From: CADEEN01 sp963816315
Lineage (GTDB): Bacteria > Pseudomonadota > Gammaproteobacteria > Burkholderiales > Burkholderiaceae_C
Reading direction: 5' to 3'
DNA length: 64,000 nucleotides
Assembly (NCBI GenBank): GCA_963816315.1
Contig: CAWFJZ010000047.1
Location: 80,224-144,223 of the forward strand
The notes below the pieces were generated by a model. It did not search any database. It was given only the letters and a program-made list of their open reading frames with translations, and had not been told where the DNA came from. This document shows positions 10,101 through 18,757 of the stretch, piece after piece. Made by a program: the position numbers and the translations under genes. The first letter of the stretch is position 1. Each line of letters starts with the position of its first letter.

Positions 10101-12548
10101 ACGTTGTCGATCATCTTCCACAGGTTCAGGCCGCTGATCGCCCAGCGCCGCGGGCGCAGCATGAAGGGCAGCAACTGCCAGTCGCCGCGCACCCAGCGGT
10201 GCAGGCGCGACGAGGCCACGTCCGGGTGCACGGGAGCGCCTTCCAGCACCGGCACGTCGCTGACGGCGGCGCAGCGCAGCAGCGCGCCTTCGAGCAGGTC
10301 GTGGCTCAGCACCTGCTCGTTGGGCAGGCGGCCGGCGAGCACCGCCTGCGCGGCCGGCACATGGATCAGGCCCTTGCCGGCGAAGCTGCCTTCTTCGAAC
10401 AGATCCTGATAGACCTCCGAGCTGGCGGCGCTGTACGGGTCGAGGCCCGGCTGGCCGGCCGACAGCGCGTGAAACCAGGTGGCGGTGCCGGGCCGCGGCA
10501 GCGGCAGCGCGACGCGCGGTTGCAGCACGCCGTAGCCTTCGACGACGCGCCGCTGCGGCCCATCGACGCGCGGCGTGTTCGCCGGGTGCGCGGCAATGCC
10601 GACCAGCGCGCGCAGCGTGCCCGGCGGCAGCAGCGTGTCGCTGTCGAGCACGACGAGGTACGGCGTTGGCGCAGCCGGCAGCGCCGGCGTGGCGATGAAG
10701 GCGTTGCCCGCCTGGCCCGACAAGCAGGCGATCAACTGCTCGACCTTGCCGCGCTTCCTTTCCCAGCCCATCCAGCAGCGCTCGCTGTCGCTCCACTGGC
10801 GCTTGCCGGTGCAGCAGCACGAAGCGCGGTGCGCCGTCGGGCAGCGGCGCGTGCTTGGTGTTCATCGCCTTCATCGCCGACTCGGCATGCGCCAGCAGCG
10901 CGGCGTCGTCGGGCAGCGTCTGCGACGGCGCATCGGCAAAGTCGGACAGCAGCGCGTACTGCGCCCACGCTTCGTGGCTGGCCAGGTGCTGGCGTTCGAG
11001 GCGTGCGGCCAGCGCGTCGATCTCGCTGTCGTCGTCGATCAGGCACGGCACCGCCACCAGCACGCGGTGGGCGGCGGCGATGCCGGCGTCGAAAGCCAGC
11101 CGCGGCAACGCCTTCGGCGCGATCCATTCGGCGATCAGGCGGTGGATCGCCGAGACCGCAATCTCCGAGGCCGGCAGCAGCACCAGCGGCCACAACCACC
11201 ACGGCGCGTCGGCATGCAGCGTCAGCCCGGCCAGCGCCGCGGTGGCCGCGGCCAGGCTCGCCAGGTACAGCGGCAGGCGGGCGCGCCGCCAGGCATCGCT
11301 GGTGATGATGTCGCGCGGCGCGGCGATGCCCAGTGCCTCGGCCAGCAGGCGCCGGCCCGCGCCGTCGAGCCAATAGCCGGGCGTGGCCTGCAGCGGCGTG
11401 GCCGCGGCCGCGGTCTGTGTTTGTGCCAGCAGCGCGCGCGCCACGCGCACCTCGTCGAGGCCGCTGCGGCGGCTCCACAGCTCGACCGCGTGCAGCGTGC
11501 GGTTCTGCGTCGTTTCGTTTTCGACGGCGAAGGTCGGCAACTGGCGCAGCACCTGCGCCAGGCGGCTGCGCTGGCCGATCCAGGCCCGCCAGTCGAACTG
11601 CGCCACGGCGCGCAGCGAGCGCATCGCTTGCGAGACGTCGGCGTCATGCGCGGCTTCAGCCGCCTGCTGTTCGTGGCGTGTCGCGGACGGGTCGGGGAGT
11701 TGCGCAGCCAGCCAGGCGCGGCGCGGGTCGTCGCTGGCGAGTTCGCTCCAGCGCAGGTAGAGCTGCAGCAGAAAGACGCGCTCGGCGCCGCGGCGCTGCA
11801 GCGCCTCGAGCACCGCGGCGATCTGCGGCAAATCCGCTTCGCCGGTCTCGCTGGCCACCCAGTTGGCCAGCGAGCGCGACGCGCGGTCGGCGGCCACGCG
11901 CTCGCCGACGCGGCGCAACTGCTCGATCAGCACCATGCGCAGCACCGAAGGCAGCGCCCACCACTCGCCCCACGTCGGCTCGACATGGTCCTGGTAGCCG
12001 TCGAAGAAGGCGTCGAGCAGTTGGGGATCGAATGCGTGGTGCACGCGCGGCAGCCAGGCCCAGGCGATGTCGTGCACGCGCGGGCTGGCGTTGGCCGCGC
12101 CGCCGGCCAGCACCGGCAGGCGGCGGAAATAGCGCGCCGGCAAGGCTTCGGTGGCCTCGACGAGCTGCTCTTCGACCAGCGCGATGTTGTCGCCCAGCCA
12201 TTGCGCCGCCGGTGTGATCGGCGCGCCGGGTTGGCGCAGACGTTCGAGCAGGTGCACCGCTTCGCGCAGCGCCTGTGCGTTGCGGCGCAGGCGCATGACG
12301 ATCGGCGCACCCAGGTCGCCATCGACGCAGTGCGCCTCGTGCGACGCCGCCAACGCGGCGCCGTGCTGAGCCTGCGCGTCGGCCGGCAGCGCCGGCGCGT
12401 CGAGCGGCGGCTGCAGTGGCCCGCGCGCAGGCTCCAGCCACGACGTCAGGATCGACGGGGATGCGGGGAGCGCCTTGCGCAGTGTCGTTGCGAGCGTGGC
12501 CAAAGCCACTGCGTCAGACCAGGATCGCGACGGCCAGGGCCGGCACAC
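4172..12548 (-). CDS. ndvB: Cyclic beta-1,2-glucan synthase (GT84 + GH94), NdvB type, frameshifted
   Basis: The joined product is about 2,790 aa, the normal size of NdvB/Cgs. The N-terminal region carries family blocks such as YFRRLPVLAGG and TWGEWWALPSVLRM. The glycosyltransferase core has LVVLDSDTLLPPG with its DxD-type acidic motif and the HRWVRGDWQLLPF block. Several membrane segments follow. The C-terminal GH94 phosphorylase-like domain has GAYGFRDQLQDAMAL and the catalytic GAGDWNDGMNRVG. The enzyme makes and releases periplasmic cyclic glucans from UDP-glucose, which help in osmoadaptation and envelope integrity. The frame changes at about 10806: an extra base between LLHR and KRQWSDSERCWMGWE. 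The GTG at 12548 overlaps the upstream small gene by 35 bases; a GTG at 12509, just after its stop, is an alternative start. Confidence 0.88.
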
Positions 12549-12807
12549 CGACGAGCAGCAGCGTGGTCACGAAGCGGCGTGCCAACAAGCCATCGATCAT
12601 CTCGGCCCAGCCGAGTGCACGGCCGCGCCAGCGGTAGCCCTCACGGCAGGCGGCGTGGAACGAGCCGGCCGACAGCGCGTGTTCCTGCAACAACGAGTCC
12701 GTGTCGTGAAAGAGCAGCCCGCGGGTTGCGGCCAAAGGGGTCGTGGTGGTGCTGAGCATGGCGGCCTCGGTGAGCGTTTGCAGAGTGTTCTGTTTGTTGC
12801 AAGCCAT
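12514..12807 (-). CDS. Small membrane protein upstream of the glucan synthase
   Basis: This 97-aa protein begins MACNKQNTLQTLTEAAML. It has a soluble basic middle (REGYRWRGRALGWAEMIDGL) and ends in a hydrophobic segment (FVTTLLLVGVPALAVAILV) that probably spans or anchors in the membrane. I do not recognise a named family. It directly precedes and overlaps the beginning of the glucan synthase, so the two are likely co-expressed. It is divergent from the Crp/Fnr gene, 70 bases away. Confidence 0.6.
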   Translation of the reverse strand: MACNKQNTLQTLTEAAMLSTTTTPLAATRGLLFHDTDSLLQEHALSAGSFHAACREGYRWRGRALGWAEMIDGLLARRFVTTLLLVGVPALAVAILV

Positions 12808-12833
12808 GTTAGAAAGCTGCGGGCCCTGCGGCT

Positions 12834-12863
12834 GTCGGTGTGGGGTCCGAGGGTTTGTAGGAC
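12834..12863. promoter_or_regulatory. GT(A/C)GGAC-like pair between the glucan synthase operon and the Fnr-like gene
   Basis: GTCGGTG (12834-12840) and GTAGGAC (12857-12863) lie in direct orientation with a 23-base step, inside the 70-base divergent gap between the 97-aa protein (start 12807) and the Crp/Fnr regulator (start 12878). A site here could act on both promoters. Inferred from recurrence. Confidence 0.42.
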
Positions 12864-12877
12864 AAGGCTGACAAACG

Positions 12878-13615
12878 ATGACCGAACGTGCCTGCAAAGA
12901 CTGCCCATTGCGCCCGCTGTCGCTGTTCATGGCGCACAGCGGCGAGGAACTGGCGCTGGTGCAGTCGCTGAAAAAGCGCGAGCACAGCCTCGAAGCCGGG
13001 GCGACGTTGATCGACGAGGGCCAGGTCGATGCGCCGCTGTTCACGCTGCTCGACGGCTGGGCCTTTCGCTTCAAGACGCTGTCCGACGGCCGGCGGCAGA
13101 TCCTGAACTTCCTGCTCGCCGGCGACTTCATCGGCGTGCAGCAGAAGATGGGCGACGGCGCCGCGCACGGCGTGGTCACGCTCACCGACGCCGTGTTCTG
13201 CGTCTTTCAGCGCGACGCGCTGTGGGCGATGCACCGCGAGCAGCCGACGATGGGCTTCAACGTCACTTGGCTGACGGCGCACGAAGAGTCGGTGGTCGAT
13301 GAGACGCTGCTCTCGGTCGGCCGGCGCAGCGCCGAAGAGCGCATCGCCACGCTGCTGGTGCTGCTGTTCAAGCGCGCCGCAGCCTTGCAAGCCGACAAGG
13401 GCGCCGGCGGCGTGCCGTTTCCGCTGACGCAACAGCATGTCGCCGACGCGCTCGGCCTGTCGCTCGTGCACACCAACAAGACGCTGCGCAAGCTGGAGCG
13501 GCGCGGGTTGCATGCACTCGTCGATGGCCGGCTGCACCTGCGCGACGTGAAGGCGATGGTGCGCCTGGCCGATGTGTACGGCGACGGCAAGCCGCCGCCG
13601 CGGCCGCTGGTGTGA
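12878..13615 (+). CDS. Crp/Fnr family transcriptional regulator
   Basis: This 245-aa protein has an N-terminal cysteine pair (RACKDCPLR), a cyclic-nucleotide-binding-type beta roll (ATLIDEGQVDAPLFTLLDGW, then RQILNFLLAGDFIG) and a C-terminal winged helix-turn-helix (LTQQHVADALGLSLVHTNKTL). It has Cys6, Cys9 and one central Cys in VFCVFQR, but not the full set of cysteines of E. coli FNR. An oxygen-sensing Fe-S cluster is therefore uncertain. It resembles the rhizobial and betaproteobacterial Crp/Fnr regulators that respond to redox or stress. It is divergent from the glucan synthase operon and has the GTAGGAC pair in its promoter gap. Confidence 0.88.
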   Translation: MTERACKDCPLRPLSLFMAHSGEELALVQSLKKREHSLEAGATLIDEGQVDAPLFTLLDGWAFRFKTLSDGRRQILNFLLAGDFIGVQQKMGDGAAHGVVTLTDAVFCVFQRDALWAMHREQPTMGFNVTWLTAHEESVVDETLLSVGRRSAEERIATLLVLLFKRAAALQADKGAGGVPFPLTQQHVADALGLSLVHTNKTLRKLERRGLHALVDGRLHLRDVKAMVRLADVYGDGKPPPRPLV

Positions 13616-13691
13616 AGGGCCGTCGAGGGCAGAATCGGCGGCCTCCTTGCGCCGATCTTGCGACCCATCGCTGTGCCCGCCTGACCTCACC

Positions 13692-15286
13692 ATGCCCACC
13701 AAGCTCCCCATCAACCTCGACGATCTGCTGCACCAGCGCACGGTCGAGGGCGAGCGCATCGAATACAAGACGGGGTGGAACCCCGACGCGATCCTGCGAA
13801 CCGTCTGCGCCTTCGCCAATGACTTCGCCAACCTCGGCGGCGGCTATGTGGTGATCGGGCAGGACTGCGATGCCAACGGCCAGCCGGTCTTCCCGCCGGT
13901 GGGCTTGGCCACGAACCAACTCGACAAGATCCAGAAAGAGCTGCTGGCCCATTGCCAACTGATCCAGCCACCGTACTTTCCGTTCTTGAGCGTCGAAGAG
14001 GTCGAGGGCCGCAAGCTCATCGTGCTGTGGGCTCCGGGTGGGCAGACGCGGCCGTACAAGGTGCCGGCCGCCGTGACCTCAAAGAGCAAGACCTGGCATC
14101 ACTACATCCGCCGCTACACCAGCACGGTCGAGGCCAAGGGCGATGACGAGCAAGAACTGTTGAGCCGGCCGCCAAGGTGCCGTTCGACGACCGCTTTTGT
14201 CAGACCGCCCGCATGGCTGATCTGTCGCAGCCGCTGATGGTGGAGTTTCTGCGCGAGGTGGGCAGCGAGTTGGCCGACGACGCGCCGGCTCTGTCGCTCG
14301 AAGCCCTGGCCCGTCAGATGAACGTGCTGGGTGGCGCGAGCGAAGCGCCGTGGCCGAAGAACGTGGGGCTGTTGTTCTTCAACGAAGCACCCGAACGCTT
14401 CTTCCCTGGCACACAGATCGACGTGGTGTGGTTTCCAGAAGGCGCGGGCGGTGATCGCTTCGAGGAGAAAATATTCAAGGGGCCGCTCGGCCGCATGACG
14501 CGCGAGGCGCTCGATTACATCCGGCGCAACTACCTGGTTGAGACGGTGATCAAGCACCCGCAACGCGCCGAGGCCGAACGGGTCTGGAACTTCCCGTATG
14601 CCGCGATCGAAGAAGCGGTGGTGAACGCCGTCTATCACCGCTCGTATGAAGAACGTGAGCCGATCGAGGTGCGCATCGACCGTGACGAGCTGGTGGTGTT
14701 GAGCTTCCCCGGCCCCGATCGATCGATCAAGCTGGCCGATCTGCAAGCCGGCCGTGCAGTGAGCCGTCGCTACCGCAACCGGCGCATCGGCGAGTTCTTG
14801 AAAGAGTTGGATTTGACCGAAGGGCGCTCCACAGGCATCCCCAAAATCCTGAAGGTGATGGCCGGCAATGGCTCGCCGGCACCGGTGCTTGAGAGTGACG
14901 ATGAGCGCAGCTCGTTCGTGATTCGCCTGCCGGCGCATCCCCAGGCGCAGGCGAGTTCCAGGGTGGTGGCCGACCCGAGCACCATGCAAGTCACCCCCGA
15001 TGTCACCCCCGATGTCACCCCGGATGTCACCCCCGCAGTGCCTGCGCAGTTCGCCCAATCCGTTAGCCGCCTGCTGCTGGTACTGCGGGGCGAGATGTCA
15101 CGCCAGCAGCTTCAAGCCGCTTTGCAGTTGAAAGACGACAAACACTTCCGGGAAGCCTTTCTGCAACCCGCGCTGGATGCGCAGTTGATCGCCATGACCC
15201 AGCCCGACAGGCCGCGCAGCAGTAAACAGCGCTACCGGCTGACCGAGGTGGGTTTGCAATGGCGTCGCCGGGTTGAAGCGCGGTGA
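13692..15286 (+). CDS. AlbA_2 (Schlafen-like) domain and HATPase-type regulator, frameshifted
   Basis: The N-terminal part (EGERIEYKTGWNPDAILRTV, then GGGYVVIGQD) is an AlbA_2/divergent AAA-4 domain. The middle (FPYAAIEEAVVNAVYHRSYE, GRSTGIPKILKVM) is a HATPase_c_4-type ATP-binding domain. A repeat-rich linker follows, then a C-terminal winged-helix-like region (SRQQLQAALQLKDDKHFREA). Such proteins are annotated as putative transcriptional regulators or ATP-dependent DNA-binding proteins and are often accessory genes. The frame breaks near 14165, where one base seems missing between DDEQELLS and AKVPFDDRF. The linker has a 12-base tandem repeat (14990-15036) giving (VTPD)n. Distance to the Fnr-like gene is 76 bases. 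Confidence 0.75.
14990..15036 (+). repeat. 12-base in-frame tandem repeat (VTPD)n
   Basis: About four near-perfect copies of GTCACCCCCGAT sit inside the AlbA_2-family gene and encode a Val-Thr-Pro-Asp repeated linker between the ATP-binding domain and the C-terminal winged helix. Copy number could vary by slippage without breaking the frame. Confidence 0.85.
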
Positions 15287-15332
15287 GCGACCGCGACGAC
15301 GCTGTCGCCGCTGCCGTTGGTGTGACCGCTTT

Positions 15333-15758
15333 CTAGCCCGCGTCCGCGGGCACCGTCGGCGGGCCGTCGTCGAGCGGTTCGTTCAGCGGCGCCAGGGCAC
15401 TGCAATAGTCGATGAAGTCTTCGAGCTGCCGCGACTTGTCGAACACCCGGTCGGCGCCGAGGCTGATGCAGCGTTTGCGCACGTCGAGCGTGGCGTAGTT
15501 GGTCAGCACGACCAGACGGGCCTGGCTCTGCAGAACCTTGGCATCGCGCAGCACACGCAGCCCGGAGCCTTGCTTCAAGAAGACATCGATGACGATCAGG
15601 TCGTAGGCGTCGGAAGCCACGCGCATCGTCTTCAAGGCGTCGCCTTCGCTGTCCGACGAGGCGACGACGCGGATCGACGATGTCTGTTGCAGCACCGACG
15701 ACAGCTCCCTCAGCACCAGGGCGCTGTCTTCGACGATGAAGGCTCTGACGGCAGTCAT
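15333..15758 (-). CDS. Single-domain response regulator (receiver only)
   Basis: This 141-aa protein is a receiver with no output domain: acidic start AFIVEDSALVLREL, phospho-acceptor Asp in LIVIDVFLKQGSGL, Thr in VVLTNYATLDVRKRC and Lys in RVFDKSRQL. It is a clear paralogue of the receiver at 20299-20706 (shared VIDVFLK, VVLTNYAT, LGADRVFDKS). The second protein is coupled to a histidine kinase, so this one probably draws phosphate from the same or a related kinase and works as a shuttle or phosphate sink. Starts at 15767 or 15770 are possible; no strong ribosome site separates them. The divergent neighbour is the ferritin-like gene. Confidence 0.85.
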   Translation of the reverse strand: MTAVRAFIVEDSALVLRELSSVLQQTSSIRVVASSDSEGDALKTMRVASDAYDLIVIDVFLKQGSGLRVLRDAKVLQSQARLVVLTNYATLDVRKRCISLGADRVFDKSRQLEDFIDYCSALAPLNEPLDDGPPTVPADAG

Positions 15759-15793
15759 GTTGCACATCATTGAGCACGCCGGGCTCGCCGGTG

Positions 15794-15847
15794 CTAGGAC
15801 GGCGCCGCAGTGCGGCGTAGGACGTTGCTCGCGGCGTCGTGTCCTAC
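15794..15847. promoter_or_regulatory. Three GT(A/C)GGAC-like sites between the receiver and ferritin-like genes
   Basis: CTAGGAC (15794-15800), GTAGGAC (15817-15823) and inverted GTCCTAC (15841-15847) lie in the divergent intergenic region, at steps of 23 and 24 bases. This is the densest perfect example of the motif array in the window, placed 95-150 bases upstream of the ferritin-like gene and 36-90 bases upstream of the receiver gene. Confidence 0.5.
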
Positions 15848-15941
15848 AGCCCCTCGCGGCCCGCACCGACCGCTGCGTCAGCCTGCCCTGCCTACGGTAG
15901 AGGAGTGCGCTCTTCGCACCACCCAACCCGGAGGTTATTCA

Positions 15942-16514
15942 ATGGATGCACCGACCCGCGGCGCTGCGCGCGCCCGCAAGAACAACTCACCCGATGCGAT
16001 GGCGCTCGACGAGGGCGCGATCGACAAGGCGCGCACGCACCTCGACGATGGCGCCGTAACGCCGAGCATCGGCCCGTACAGCGAGCAGATCGTGGCCCTG
16101 CTCAACGACGCGCTGGCCACTGAGCTGGTCTGCATCCTGCGCTACAAGCGCCACCATTTCACCGCGCGCGGCATGGCCTCGCCGGCGATCGCGGCCGAGT
16201 TCATGGTTCATGCGACCGAAGAGACCGGCCATGCCGACAAGATCGCCGAGCGCATCGTGCAGCTCGGCGGCGAGCCCGACTTCAATCCGGTGACGCTGCT
16301 CGAACGCAGCCATGCCGACTACGACACGTCGAAGGCGCTGCGCGACATGGTGCGCGCCAACCTCGTCGCCGAGCGCGTGGCGGTGGAGACCTACCGCCAG
16401 ATGATCGGCCTGATCGGCGACAAGGACCCGACGACCAAACGCATGCTCGAAGCCATCCTCGCCGACGAAGAAGAGCATGCCGACGAGATGAACGACCTGC
16501 TCGACAAACAGTGA
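15942..16514 (+). CDS. Bacterioferritin-like diiron protein
   Basis: This 190-aa four-helix protein has the ferritin/bacterioferritin diiron ligands in order: Glu in NDALATELVCILRYKRH, ExxH in ATEETGHADKIAERI, Glu in NLVAERVAVETYRQM and ExxH in LADEEEHADEM. The LGGEPDFNP segment after helix B is typical of Bfr-like proteins. Its likely job is iron oxidation and storage or protection from peroxide. An extra N-terminal tail of about 45 residues is Ala/Arg-rich. A strong GGAGG lies just upstream of the ATG. It sits opposite a receiver-only response regulator, with three GTAGGAC-type sites between them. Confidence 0.88.
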   Translation: MDAPTRGAARARKNNSPDAMALDEGAIDKARTHLDDGAVTPSIGPYSEQIVALLNDALATELVCILRYKRHHFTARGMASPAIAAEFMVHATEETGHADKIAERIVQLGGEPDFNPVTLLERSHADYDTSKALRDMVRANLVAERVAVETYRQMIGLIGDKDPTTKRMLEAILADEEEHADEMNDLLDKQ

Positions 16515-16526
16515 CGAGCTGACCAA

Positions 16527-17030
16527 TCAACGAGGAGGCTGCCCCACCGGGTCGGCCTCTTCGTCCTCGATGTCGCCCGTCTCGGCCATCTCGCTGCGCC
16601 ACCTCGAACGATAGTCCTCGGCCTCGCGCCAGGCAGCGTCGGCGTCGAAGCGCGAGTCGGCCAACGCCAGCAGCATCAACTGCGCCACGGCGTCGAAGTG
16701 CAAGATGCTCATGCGTTCGATCGCCGCCCACAGCAGGCGGTTGCCGTGCAGCGCCAACTCACCGTGGGTGGCTTCGGCCAACAGCTCGCGCAGCAGCTCG
16801 ATCTGCTTTTCAACAGTGTCCAGCGCCGGCAGGCCGAGCTCGCCGAGGCGCGGCAGCAAGACCTGCTCTTCGAGCTTCAAGCGCAACTCGATCGCCAGCA
16901 GGGCGCGCCGCGAAGATGGCGTGTTGCTGCTGGTGCGATGGCGCTCGCTCGCCGCCAGACGTTCGACGGCCAGCGCCGATTCGGCCAGCAACGACAGCAG
17001 CGGCGAATCGGCGACCGGCAGCGCGCTCAC
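16527..17030 (-). CDS. Helical cytoplasmic protein of unknown function
   Basis: The 167-aa product is rich in Leu, Ala and Glu and predicted mostly alpha-helical (ELRLKLEEQVLLPRLGELGL, EKQIELLRELLAEA, FDAVAQLMLLALA) with an acidic C-terminus (MAETGDIEDEEADP). The pattern recalls hemerythrin-like HHE proteins, but the usual histidine ligands are not evident, so I leave it unassigned. The GTG start at 17030 overlaps the stop of the preceding gene (GTGA). It is the last gene of a coupled operon of small stress-type membrane proteins. Confidence 0.6.
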   Translation of the reverse strand: MSALPVADSPLLSLLAESALAVERLAASERHRTSSNTPSSRRALLAIELRLKLEEQVLLPRLGELGLPALDTVEKQIELLRELLAEATHGELALHGNRLLWAAIERMSILHFDAVAQLMLLALADSRFDADAAWREAEDYRSRWRSEMAETGDIEDEEADPVGQPPR

Positions 17031-17215
17031 GAGCGCGACGGCGCCGGGCCGAGCTGAGAGCCGACGGTCGGCAGCGCGCCGCCTTCGCCTTCCCAGGTGC
17101 TGACTTCGGCTGGTTTCGATCGCTGCTGCTGTTGCTGCTCGCGCGCGCGGCGGCGCTGGTCCCAGCTCAGGATCAAACAAGTGGCGGCGATGAAGGTGAT
17201 CAAGCGGATCATCAT
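17027..17215 (-). CDS. Small membrane-anchored protein (62 aa)
   Basis: The product starts MMIRLITFIAATCLILSW, one short hydrophobic segment that would insert in the membrane, followed by a basic, Gln-rich patch (RRRAREQQQQQR) and a polar tail. No family is recognised. The start overlaps the stop of the upstream 172-aa gene (ATGA) and its own stop overlaps the next start (GTGA), so it belongs to a tightly coupled operon. The overlaps and the Shine-Dalgarno-poor arrangement favour re-initiation. Confidence 0.55.
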   Translation of the reverse strand: MMIRLITFIAATCLILSWDQRRRAREQQQQQRSKPAEVSTWEGEGGALPTVGSQLGPAPSRS

Positions 17216-17730
17216 GGTGTCGGGTTCGGTGACTGAGGTGTGGCAGGTGGCGCGGGGCGCTGCGGCAAGCTGCCGAGCAACGTGCCCAGCGTGCCGGGGT
17301 TGAGCACGGTTCTGACCAAGCCGGCCGTGAGCTGCGCTCCCAGCCCCGCCCAGACCGCCGCGCTCAGGCGGCTGCGCCAGGGTCGCCAGCAGACCATCGC
17401 CGCGCCCGCGGCCATGGCCAGCGACAGCGACGCGACGGGGTGCCTGCGCACCAGCGGCTTCAAGGCCAGCGCGCCGGCATCGGACGCGATGTCCACCACC
17501 GGCCGCGCCGGGTGGCGGCGCCACCACAGGCGCAGCGCGCGCGACACGGTGCCGAACCAGGGCGCGGCCGCGGCGGACCAGGAAGGCGGCGACGAAGCCG
17601 AAGACGCGCCCGATGTCGGCGCGGCATCGTCGTCGGTATAGCCCTGCAACTTCTTCAACTCGGCATCGATCGACGCGCGCGAGGCTTGCAAGCGCTGCAG
17701 GGCCGCTTCGCTGCCGCTGCTCGTGCTCAT
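17212..17730 (-). CDS. Membrane protein of the YqjE-like operon, unknown function
   Basis: The 172-aa product has a helical N-terminus (AALQRLQASRASIDAELKKL) that looks like a short coiled coil. A Ser/Ala-rich linker follows, then a basic segment (LRLWWRRHPARP) and two hydrophobic stretches (VASLSLAMAAGAAMVCW; LSAAVWAGLGAQLTAGLV). I do not recognise a named family. It starts within the stop of the YqjE-like gene (ATGA) and ends within the start of the 62-aa gene (ATGA). This placement suggests a role with DUF883/YqjE-type inner-membrane stress proteins. Confidence 0.6.
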   Translation of the reverse strand: MSTSSGSEAALQRLQASRASIDAELKKLQGYTDDDAAPTSGASSASSPPSWSAAAAPWFGTVSRALRLWWRRHPARPVVDIASDAGALALKPLVRRHPVASLSLAMAAGAAMVCWRPWRSRLSAAVWAGLGAQLTAGLVRTVLNPGTLGTLLGSLPQRPAPPATPQSPNPTP

Positions 17731-18098
17731 GCCCGTGCTCGCAGCAAACTGAGGTCGGCTTCGAACTGCTGCGCCACCGAAACGCCGCGGCGCGGTCCGG
17801 TGGGGCGCCGCGCCAGCCACGCCCCGCACAGCGCGAGCAGCAGCGGCGCCAGCGGCACCGCCCACAACAGCCACGGCTGCGGCGGTGCGCTCACGGCGCC
17901 GTGCAGCAGCAGCGCCACGCCGCCCAAGACGAGGCTCAGCAGCACACCGATGGCCAGCAGGGCCCAGCCGACGAGACGCAGCTGCCAATCGGCCATCACG
18001 TCACGGGCGTTGTCCAGCGCCAACTCGGCGTACGCGCTGGCGTGGTTGGCCAGCAGGTCGGGCCGGGCCAGCGCCAGGCGCAACAGCGGATGCAGCAT
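17727..18098 (-). CDS. YqjE-like (phage-holin superfamily) inner-membrane protein
   Basis: The 123-aa product has an N-terminal amphipathic region followed by two transmembrane segments (LRLVGWALLAIGVLLSLVLG; PWLLWAVPLAPLLLALCGAW). This is the layout of the YqjE/PF07332 'putative Actinobacterial holin-X' family that follows yqjD in E. coli. GGACACG lies just upstream of the ATG. Gene order DUF883 then YqjE-like matches yqjD-yqjE. Despite the family name there is no sign of phage genes here, so a lysis role is unlikely. Confidence 0.75.
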   Translation of the reverse strand: MLHPLLRLALARPDLLANHASAYAELALDNARDVMADWQLRLVGWALLAIGVLLSLVLGGVALLLHGAVSAPPQPWLLWAVPLAPLLLALCGAWLARRPTGPRRGVSVAQQFEADLSLLRARA

Positions 18099-18120
18099 GG
18101 CGTGTCCTTCAGCGGCAGGC

Positions 18121-18435
18121 TCAGTAACGTGAGCGGCCGAGCGCGCTGGCTAGCGCCATGAGCGCGGCGCCGGCGGCAGCGGCGATCAGCATCGCGCGCA
18201 CCGGTTCGTCCTTGACATACGCGATCGCGCTGTCGGTGACCTGATTGAACTGCGCCTTCACCTGTTGCGTGCCTTCCTGGAGTTTTTGCGTGCCTTGGCG
18301 GGCGACCTCGCCGGCGCGCTCGGCCGCGCGTTCGACGGCCAGCGGCACCGTGGCCGCGGTGTCGGCGATCTTGTCGATCGCCCGATCGACGGCTGGCGTG
18401 GAAGTGGGAAAGGTCGGGGTGACGGATGGGTTCAT
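18121..18435 (-). CDS. DUF883 (ElaB/YqjD/YgaM) membrane-anchored protein
   Basis: This 104-aa protein has a long helical, Ala/Gln/Glu-rich region (AVERAAERAGEVARQGTQKL, VKAQFNQVTDSAIAYVKDEP) and a C-terminal hydrophobic anchor (MLIAAAAGAALMALASALG) ending in basic residues. This is the YqjD/ElaB layout; those E. coli proteins are stationary-phase inner-membrane proteins that bind ribosomes. The ribosome site GGAGAT precedes the ATG at 18435. It is second in a row of small stress-associated membrane genes. Confidence 0.82.
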   Translation of the reverse strand: MNPSVTPTFPTSTPAVDRAIDKIADTAATVPLAVERAAERAGEVARQGTQKLQEGTQQVKAQFNQVTDSAIAYVKDEPVRAMLIAAAAGAALMALASALGRSRY

Positions 18436-18470
18436 GGTGATCTCCGGGTCTCGGGTGGGTGGCAGCGCCT

Positions 18471-18635
18471 TCAGCGCTTGCGGAACATGCTGAACACAAA
18501 GCTGGCGATGGCCAGCACGATGAAGACCACGAACAGCACTTGCGCGATGCCGGCCGCGCCGGCAGCGATGCCGGTGAAACCGAACAGGGCGGCGATGAGC
18601 GCGATGACGAAGAAGACAACGGCGTAGTGAAGCAT
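18471..18635 (-). CDS. DUF1328 (YtjA-like) small membrane protein
   Basis: This 54-aa protein has two transmembrane segments (YAVVFFVIALIAALFGFTGI; QVLFVVFIVLAIASFVFSMF) and the GIAAGAAGIAQVLFV core with a C-terminal FRKR, typical of the DUF1328/YtjA family. In proteobacteria this small gene is commonly found with CsbD, BON and DUF883 genes and is induced by stress. A good AGGAGAG site precedes the ATG. It heads the operon running down to 16527. Confidence 0.88.
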   Translation of the reverse strand: MLHYAVVFFVIALIAALFGFTGIAAGAAGIAQVLFVVFIVLAIASFVFSMFRKR

Positions 18636-18757
18636 GGCTCTCTCCTGTAGCTGGCGGGTCGCAGCACGAACACTGCGATGCCTTCAGTGTGGCCGCCGGC
18701 CGCACCGCGCCGCATCGGGCGCCGCCCCGCGCGCTTGTGGGAGCAACGACGGTGCCG

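Noticed and set aside
4097..11305. Open frame of 2,402 codons on the plus strand
   Set aside because: It lies fully antisense to the glucan synthase. Its translation is Arg/Ala/Gln-rich without domains, as expected for the antisense of a GC-rich gene.
17727..18098. A phage holin, hinting at a prophage
   Set aside because: The family name is misleading. Neighbours are DUF883 and DUF1328 stress genes and there are no phage structural, integrase or lysin genes.
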